DNA of 11,554 nucleotides from DASYXZ01 sp035934315 (GTDB taxonomy: Bacteria; Acidobacteriota; Terriglobia; UBA7540): assembly GCA_035934315.1 (NCBI GenBank), contig DASYXZ010000058.1:1-11554 (forward strand). Reading direction: 5' to 3'. Shown piece after piece: positions 7,733 through 11,554 of the stretch. Position numbers and translations under genes: made by a program. Positions within the stretch are counted from its first letter, which is position 1. Every line of letters starts with the position of its first letter. The notes below the pieces were generated by a model, which worked only from the letters and a program-made list of their open reading frames with translations, was not told where the DNA came from and made no database searches.

Positions 7733-7736
7733 CTCC
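7733..7736 (-). promoter_or_regulatory. ribosome-binding site for acpS
   Basis: GGAG lies 9 bases before the ATG at 7723-7721 on the minus strand. It supports that ATG over the in-frame GTG at 7771. Confidence 0.55.
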
Positions 7737-7990
7737 GTCTTACGCCAGGTGCATCGATTTGGGCGGCACACTTAAACCGGTTATTTGTCCGGCATTGGGT
7801 GATCCAAATATAAAAACAAGGAAATCCCATACCTCCTTGGGGCCTTCAGCGCCGATCCTCAGGCGGACTGAAATATCTCGACCATAACAAATCAGACTGC
7901 AAATTACAACGAGACTGGAGGCGTGCCAGAGTTGTCATTCGGAATCGCCGCCCCCCTTTGAAACCCATCCACTAACGTATCATTCCATTC

Positions 7991-8009
7991 GCGCCTTTCG
8001 CGAAGGCGC
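7991..8009. repeat. perfect 7-bp inverted repeat (hairpin)
   Basis: GCGCCTT, a 5-base loop (TCGCG), then AAGGCGC. No T-run follows on either strand, so it is not a standard intrinsic terminator. It could be an operator or an RNA structural element. It lies about 150 bases before the methyltransferase-reductase start. Confidence 0.55.
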
Positions 8010-8125
8010 TGGAGAAATCCATCTCTTCGGGGGTCCCTTTCCAATAGCGCGCGGAGTAGATTCGCCAAGTTCATGCAGTAAGTGTAAAACTTTTTATAAG
8101 ATTTGTTGCCATGGTCAGCAGGGTT

Positions 8126-8153
8126 TTGTGGCGGCGCCGATGCGTGTTAAACT
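8126..8153 (+). promoter_or_regulatory. candidate promoter for the methyltransferase-reductase gene
   Basis: TTGTGG (8126-8131), a 16-base spacer, then TAAACT (8148-8153). Transcription would begin about 2-5 bases before the ATG at 8163, which has no ribosome-binding site in front of it. The elements match the sigma-70 consensus only moderately. Confidence 0.3.
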
Positions 8154-8162
8154 ATAGACTTT

Positions 8163-10031
8163 ATGCGTGAACCCTTTATTCAACGGTTGGAAAAGCGGAT
8201 TATCGTTTGTGATGGCGCGATGGGGACCATGCTCTACGCCAAGGGCATCCCACTCAGCCGGTGCTACGATGAACTGAACCTGACCCAGCCACAACTCGTG
8301 AAAGACGTCCACCTGGCGTACCTGAAAGCCGGAGCTGAAATTCTAGAGACCAACACATTCGGGGCCAATCGCTTTCGCCTGGAAAAACCAGGGCTCGCTG
8401 ACAAAGTTCGGGAAATTAATCTGGCCGGCGCACGACTGGCCAGGGAAGTGGCGGGGGAAGACCTTTACGTAGCCGGAGCTGTGGGCCCGCTGGGGGTCCG
8501 CATCGAGCCGCTGGGGCCAACGTCGCTCGACGAAGCTCGCGAGGCTTTCCGCGAGCAGATTGCGGCCTTGGTGGAAGGCGGCGTTGACCTGATCATTGTG
8601 GAAACGATGAGCGACATGCAGGAAGCTCATCAGGCCCTGCTCGCGGCGCGCACAGTGGCGCCCTTGCTCCCTGTCGTCATCCAAATGACCATTCAAGATG
8701 ACGGCTCAACACTCGCCGGAACTCTTCCTGAAGATTTTACCCGGCAGTTGGATGAGTGGGGCGCGGACGTGATTGGATTAAATTGCAGCGTCGGCCCGGC
8801 TGCCGTGCTTGAGACGCTCGAGCGGATGGCCCCATTGACCACGCGGAAACTTTCCGCCCAACCCAACGCCGGATTGCCGCGGACGGTTGAAGGCAGGAAT
8901 TTTTACCTCTGCTCGCCGGAATACATGGCGAGTTACGCGCGGCGTTTCATCCAGACCGGGGCGCGACTGGTGGGTGGGTGCTGCGGAACCACACCTGACC
9001 ATATCAAGGCCATCAAAGCGGCGGTTAAGTCGCTCAGCCCGAAACCCACACGGATCACGGTGGAGGCATCCGCCCCACCTGCGCGCGCGCTCAACCCGTT
9101 GCCGGTGGAAAAACGTTCACGCCTCGGTGAGAAACTGGCTCATGGGGAATTTTCCGTTCTGGTGGAAATTGTTCCTCCCAAGGGCTGCGACCCCACTCGG
9201 GAAATTGAAGGGGCGCGATACATTTTGGGGCAGGGCGTGGATGCGGTTAATATTCCAGACGGCGCGGGAGCAACGGCGCGGATGAGCGCCTTGACCCTGG
9301 CGGCAATTCTTGAACAGCGCGTGGGCGTGGACGTTCTGCTTCACTTTAGTTCGCGCGACCGCAACGTCCTGGGCATTCAGTCCGACCTCCTGGGCGCTCA
9401 CGCCCTGGGCGTCAGGAATGTGCTGGCGCTGACCCGCGACACGACGCAATTTTCTTCCGCCGCGGAAACGACGGTGTCTGATGTTGATTCCATCGGGCTG
9501 GTCAACGTGCTGAATAACTTGAACCGCGGCCTGGATGCGGGCGGAAATCCGCTGGGCGCGCAAACAAGTTTCTTGATAGGGGTGGGAGCAAACCCGCAAT
9601 CCGATAATCCTGACCGCGAACTCCGTCGCTTCGAGTATAAAATGCAAGCGGGGGCGAACTTTGCCCTGGCCTTGCCCGTGTTTGACGTGGCGAAATTGGA
9701 GGCATTCCTCCGGCGCATTGAGCCCATCACGGCCGGGCGGTTTCCCGTGATCGCCGGCGTGTGGCCGCTCACCAGCTTTCGCAATGCAGAGTTTTTGAAT
9801 AATGAAGTTCCGGGGATTACAATTCCCCCTGCCATCATGGAGCGTATGCGCAAAGCGGATACGGGTGACCTGGCGCGCGCCGAAGGCGTGAAGATCGCTC
9901 AGGAGGCGCTGCTCGAAATCCGGGACATGGTGCAGGGCGTGCAGATTGCCGCGCCCTTTGGACGTTACGCGATGGCAGTGGACGTCGCACAAGTGTTGGG
10001 GCATAAAGAAAGTTTAAAGGTTGAAGGGTAG
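8163..10031 (+). CDS. bifunctional homocysteine S-methyltransferase / 5,10-methylenetetrahydrofolate reductase
   Basis: A 622-residue fusion acting in one-carbon and methionine metabolism. The N-terminal domain (about 1-290) is a homocysteine S-methyltransferase barrel with the start signature VCDGAMGTMLYAKG (15-28), AEILETNTFGANRF (58-71) and the three zinc-ligand cysteines: C208 in LNCSVGP, and C273 and C274 in GGCCGTTPDH. The C-terminal domain (about 328-620) is a MetF-type flavoprotein reductase that makes 5-methyl-tetrahydrofolate; VLVEIVPPKGCDPT holds the catalytic Glu (E335), followed by VNIPDGAGATARMS, DVLLHFSSRDRN and LGVRNVLALTRD. There is no cobalamin-binding domain, so this is the YitJ-like architecture, not full MetH. 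The methyl donor used by the first domain is not certain for this class. It is monocistronic or leads xseB-ispA. Length and both domains are complete, and the ATG at 8163 fits family N-termini. Confidence 0.92.
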   Translation: MREPFIQRLEKRIIVCDGAMGTMLYAKGIPLSRCYDELNLTQPQLVKDVHLAYLKAGAEILETNTFGANRFRLEKPGLADKVREINLAGARLAREVAGEDLYVAGAVGPLGVRIEPLGPTSLDEAREAFREQIAALVEGGVDLIIVETMSDMQEAHQALLAARTVAPLLPVVIQMTIQDDGSTLAGTLPEDFTRQLDEWGADVIGLNCSVGPAAVLETLERMAPLTTRKLSAQPNAGLPRTVEGRNFYLCSPEYMASYARRFIQTGARLVGGCCGTTPDHIKAIKAAVKSLSPKPTRITVEASAPPARALNPLPVEKRSRLGEKLAHGEFSVLVEIVPPKGCDPTREIEGARYILGQGVDAVNIPDGAGATARMSALTLAAILEQRVGVDVLLHFSSRDRNVLGIQSDLLGAHALGVRNVLALTRDTTQFSSAAETTVSDVDSIGLVNVLNNLNRGLDAGGNPLGAQTSFLIGVGANPQSDNPDRELRRFEYKMQAGANFALALPVFDVAKLEAFLRRIEPITAGRFPVIAGVWPLTSFRNAEFLNNEVPGITIPPAIMERMRKADTGDLARAEGVKIAQEALLEIRDMVQGVQIAAPFGRYAMAVDVAQVLGHKESLKVEG

Positions 10032-10094
10032 AGGATAAAATCGGCGTGAAGCGCCGGAGGAAATAATTCGGTTCAAAGAGATGGTTTCATTTGG

Positions 10095-10114
10095 ATTCCC
10101 GCTTTCGCGGGAAT
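10095..10114. repeat. dispersed-repeat palindrome, dRS3-like (ATTCCC-N8-GGGAAT)
   Basis: An 8-bp perfect stem, ATTCCCGC and GCGGGAAT, around the loop TTTC. It fits the ATTCCC-N8-GGGAAT form of dRS3 elements known from Neisseria and of similar repeats found widely in bacterial genomes. Read on the minus strand, the flanks translate to VIPAKAGIQMK in one frame and SRESGNPNET in another, peptide strings that often turn up in false gene calls over this repeat type. It lies in the spacer between the reductase gene and xseB. It could also act as a weak transcription-stopping hairpin, but has no T-run. Confidence 0.7.
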
Positions 10115-10170
10115 AACGAGCGGAGAGACGATTTCCCAGGCGCTCCCGACAAATGAGATAAGCGCCTTCA

Positions 10171-10198
10171 ACTTTTGACTTTTGGCATTTAACTTTAA
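10171..10198. repeat. degenerate heptanucleotide repeat (ACTTTTG type)
   Basis: ACTTTTG occurs twice back to back (10171-10184), then a diverged unit GCATTTA, then ACTTTAA, all in a 7-base register. Short AT-rich heptamer arrays like this occur in intergenic DNA of several phyla. This one overlaps the candidate xseB promoter. Confidence 0.5.
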
Positions 10199-10201
10199 AT
10201 A
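10175..10201 (+). promoter_or_regulatory. candidate promoter for xseB-ispA
   Basis: TTGACT (10175-10180) is a good -35 match, followed after 15 bases by TAAATA (10196-10201), a weak -10. The short leader would still contain the AAGG site at 10212-10215 before the xseB ATG. The spacer is shorter than ideal, so this is tentative. Confidence 0.3.
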
Positions 10202-10219
10202 CCGCTCTTCCAAGGTGAA

Positions 10220-10480
10220 ATGAACCAACCAGCCAAAGCGGGAAAAACCGAATCTTTTGAGAAAAACCTTGAGCGCCTGGACGCCATTGTCCAACAATTG
10301 GAGGACGCCGACCTCCCGCTCGAAAAAGCTTTGCAGCTCTACGAAGAAGGCATGAAACTTTCTGCGGTTTGCCAGAAACAACTGGAAGAGGCGGAAGGGC
10401 GGGTGGAAATCCTGATGAAGAAGGCCGGGGGTAAAATCGAAACTGAACCCTTTGATCCCGGCGAATCGGAAACATCTTGA
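10220..10480 (+). CDS. xseB: exodeoxyribonuclease VII small subunit XseB
   Basis: XseB partners with XseA to form exonuclease VII, which degrades single-stranded DNA from both ends and helps in repair. The 86-residue, highly charged helical protein matches the family throughout its core: SFEKNLERLDAIVQQLEDAD, then LPLEKALQLYEEGMKLS and CQKQLEEAEGRVEIL, the antiparallel helical hairpin that wraps the large subunit. The ATG at 10220 follows AAGG at 10212-10215. The stop TGA overlaps the TTG start of ispA. The xseA gene is not in this window, although in many genomes it lies just upstream; here the upstream gene is the one-carbon fusion and a repeat-bearing spacer. Length and sequence are normal. 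Confidence 0.93.
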   Translation: MNQPAKAGKTESFEKNLERLDAIVQQLEDADLPLEKALQLYEEGMKLSAVCQKQLEEAEGRVEILMKKAGGKIETEPFDPGESETS

Positions 10481-11394
10481 GCATCGCAACCTCAGAATCA
10501 ATTCAGCGATACCTGGTTGACCAGCAGGCGCGCGTGGATGCGGAACTTGAAACCCTGGTGCCCGCGGCGGAGGTCTACCCGCCAACCATTCATCAGGCGA
10601 TGCGCCATTCATTGTTCGCGGGGGGGAAACGCCTTCGGCCTATTCTCTGCATCGAGTCGGGGCGGCTTTTTGGCGGCGACGAAGCAAGCTTGTTGCGCCT
10701 GGGCAGCGCGCTTGAATTGATCCACACTTATTCTCTGATTCACGATGATCTTCCCGCGCTCGATAATGACGACCTCCGGCGCGGTCAGCCCACTTGCCAT
10801 CGCGTTTTTGGGGAGGCGATGGCCATCCTGGCCGGAGACGCGCTCTTGACGCTTGCGTTTGAAGTGATTTCAGCCCCCCAGTCGCTGCCCGCGCGCGGGC
10901 CGGAAGATACCCGAAAGCTGCGCGTGGTTCACGAAATCGCGCGCGCCATTGGAACGAGATCGGGCATGGTGGGCGGCCAGGTGGTGGATATTGAGGCGAC
11001 GGGCCAAAAGGCGGACGCCGCCACGCTCGAATACATTCATTCTTCGAAGACCGGAGCTTTCATCCGCGCCGCCGTGCGCGTGGGAGCCATCCAGGCGGAC
11101 GCAGCGGAAAAAGACATTGACCTGGTCACAACTTACGGTGAAAAGGTGGGGCTGGCGTTCCAAATTGCGGACGATTTGTTGGATGTTCTTGGCTCCAGCG
11201 AGTCGCTGGGGAAAACGGCGGGAAAAGACAGCACAGAGAAAAAACTAACCTACCCTGCTCTCCACGGCGTGGATGAGTCGCGACGATTGGCCCAACAGCT
11301 TGTCCACGAAGCCTGCGACGCTCTAAAATCTTTTGGCACGCCAGCGCAAAGACTCCATGAAATTGCCGACTTTCTTATTGTGAGAAACTCTTAA
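10477..11394 (+). CDS. ispA: farnesyl/geranyl diphosphate synthase, IspA type
   Basis: A trans-prenyltransferase that condenses isopentenyl diphosphate with allylic diphosphates, giving C15 (possibly C20) precursors for undecaprenyl carriers, quinones and hopanoids. The 305 residues show all main motifs: GGKRLRP (isopentenyl binding), the first Asp-rich motif HDDLPALDNDDLRRGQ in the DDxxxxD form of bacterial FPP synthases, GDALLTLAFE, the lysine in HSSKTGAF, and the second Asp-rich motif FQIADDLLD. The tyrosine five residues before the first Asp-rich motif (YSLIHDD) matches E. coli IspA and favours a C15 product; this is inference. The TTG start at 10477 gives a TTGA overlap with the xseB stop and has GGAAA a few bases upstream. 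The next in-frame ATG lies near GGKRLRP and would delete the N-terminus. The C-terminal ADFLIVRNS looks complete. Confidence 0.93.
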   Translation: MSIATSESIQRYLVDQQARVDAELETLVPAAEVYPPTIHQAMRHSLFAGGKRLRPILCIESGRLFGGDEASLLRLGSALELIHTYSLIHDDLPALDNDDLRRGQPTCHRVFGEAMAILAGDALLTLAFEVISAPQSLPARGPEDTRKLRVVHEIARAIGTRSGMVGGQVVDIEATGQKADAATLEYIHSSKTGAFIRAAVRVGAIQADAAEKDIDLVTTYGEKVGLAFQIADDLLDVLGSSESLGKTAGKDSTEKKLTYPALHGVDESRRLAQQLVHEACDALKSFGTPAQRLHEIADFLIVRNS

Positions 11395-11451
11395 GTCACC
11401 GACGCCGCCGGCGACCAGACCAGATACGGCTATGACGACGCCGACCGACAG
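11395..11451 (+). pseudogene. relic of an RHS/YD-repeat protein
   Basis: Immediately after the ispA stop, in the same phase, the DNA encodes VTDAAGDQTRYGYDDADRQ, a clear match to the RHS/YD repeat consensus (G-x-x-T-x-Y-x-Y-D, then a variable R position). The frame stays open to a TGA at 11551-11553, but past about 11454 it no longer resembles an RHS protein. There is no start codon or ribosome-binding site of its own. RHS proteins are very large repeat-rich surface or toxin-delivery proteins, so this is best read as a fragment left by recombination. The match is short, so chance is possible but unlikely. Confidence 0.55.
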
Positions 11452-11554
11452 TTCAAGCCTGGACTGATTCTCGCTTGGAACGAAGCAGGAGAATCACGCG
11501 GCAGTTTGTTGTATACTCATCCCAGGCTGGGCTCGCCAAAGCGGGATTCTTGAT

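Larger units (their letters stand above)
7724..8162. other. divergent intergenic region, no gene recognised
   Basis: A 439-base region between divergently transcribed acpS (minus) and the methyltransferase-reductase gene (plus). It should hold promoters for both directions. I find no tRNA, no recognisable riboswitch and no convincing protein gene. A 36-codon minus-strand frame at 7830-7720 ends in an ATGA overlap with the acpS start, but its AGGAGG (7832-7837) is only one base from its ATG. The clearest structure is the hairpin at 7991-8009. The last 80 bases are AT-richer (for example TATAAG at 8095-8100), as expected near a promoter. Confidence 0.6.

Noticed and set aside
7724..8162. A SAM, SAH or cobalamin riboswitch upstream of the methionine-cycle gene.
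   Set aside because: I found none of the conserved core strings of these RNAs on the plus strand. A loose GAGGATCGGCGCTG resemblance to the SAH core is on the minus strand, facing acpS, and lacks the rest of the structure. A covariance-model search would settle it.
9117..10004. A 295-codon minus-strand open frame.
   Set aside because: It lies wholly antisense to the reductase domain, shows no recognisable domain, and reflects the high GC at codon position three of the real gene.
10042..10056. An intrinsic terminator after the methyltransferase-reductase gene.
   Set aside because: CGGCG-TGAAG-CGCCG forms a 5-bp stem, but no T-run follows.
10014..10612. Minus-strand open frames of 156 and 179 codons across the xseB region.
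   Set aside because: They are antisense to xseB and ispA, and their ends translate the dispersed repeat (IPAKAGI, SRESGNP) and the heptamer repeat, a known source of false gene calls.
11512..11517. A promoter for a gene beyond the window, based on TATACT.
   Set aside because: There is no -35 element at a usual distance and no extended -10.
11538..11549. A second copy of the dRS3-like repeat at the window end.
   Set aside because: Nine bases (AAAGCGGGA) match one arm of the palindrome at 10095-10114, but the opposite arm is missing and the window ends, so chance cannot be excluded.

Overview
The window is about 57% GC by eye and densely coded. It reads as bacterial chromosome, most likely from a member of the Acidobacteriota. 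The main taxonomic pointer is the exported protein at 3203-4372, which has the layout of the VWFA-related family typical of that phylum. Exported proteins with TonB C-terminal repeats also fit. This assignment is inference; there is no rRNA gene to anchor it.

Layout. (1) 42-3092, plus strand: a tight housekeeping run of surE (nucleotidase), gltX (glutamyl-tRNA synthetase) and an rlmB/SpoU-type 23S rRNA 2'-O-methyltransferase, with gaps of 14 and 4 bases. (2) 3203-4372, plus strand: an exported VWFA-related protein whose metal-binding (MIDAS) residues are replaced. (3) 4384-7723, minus strand, converging on it: acpS, then a secreted protein with two TonB-C-type domains overlapping acpS by 8 bases, then a small exported protein of unknown function, then a Tat-type exported (alpha/alpha)6-barrel glycosidase-like protein. 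(4) 7724-8162: a 439-base divergent intergenic region with one strong hairpin and no recognisable RNA gene. (5) 8163-11394, plus strand: a fused homocysteine S-methyltransferase/methylenetetrahydrofolate reductase, a 188-base spacer carrying a dispersed-repeat palindrome and a heptanucleotide repeat, then xseB and ispA overlapping at TTGA. (6) 11395-11554: a short relic of an RHS/YD repeat directly after the ispA stop codon.

How the genes work together. The plus-strand genes are core metabolism and information processing: nucleotide salvage and stress, tRNA charging, ribosome modification, one-carbon and methionine metabolism, DNA repair nuclease and isoprenoid precursors. The xseB-ispA pair is a widespread arrangement, often followed by dxs, which would lie past the window end. 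AcpS activates acyl carrier protein for lipid synthesis. The three exported proteins behind it act outside the cytoplasm and their link to AcpS is unclear.

I found no CRISPR array, intact mobile element, tRNA or rRNA. The window is mostly ordinary chromosome. The points that deserve attention are the RHS relic, the dRS3-like repeat, the MIDAS-less VWA protein and the tandem TonB-C protein. I see no convincing new multi-gene system.
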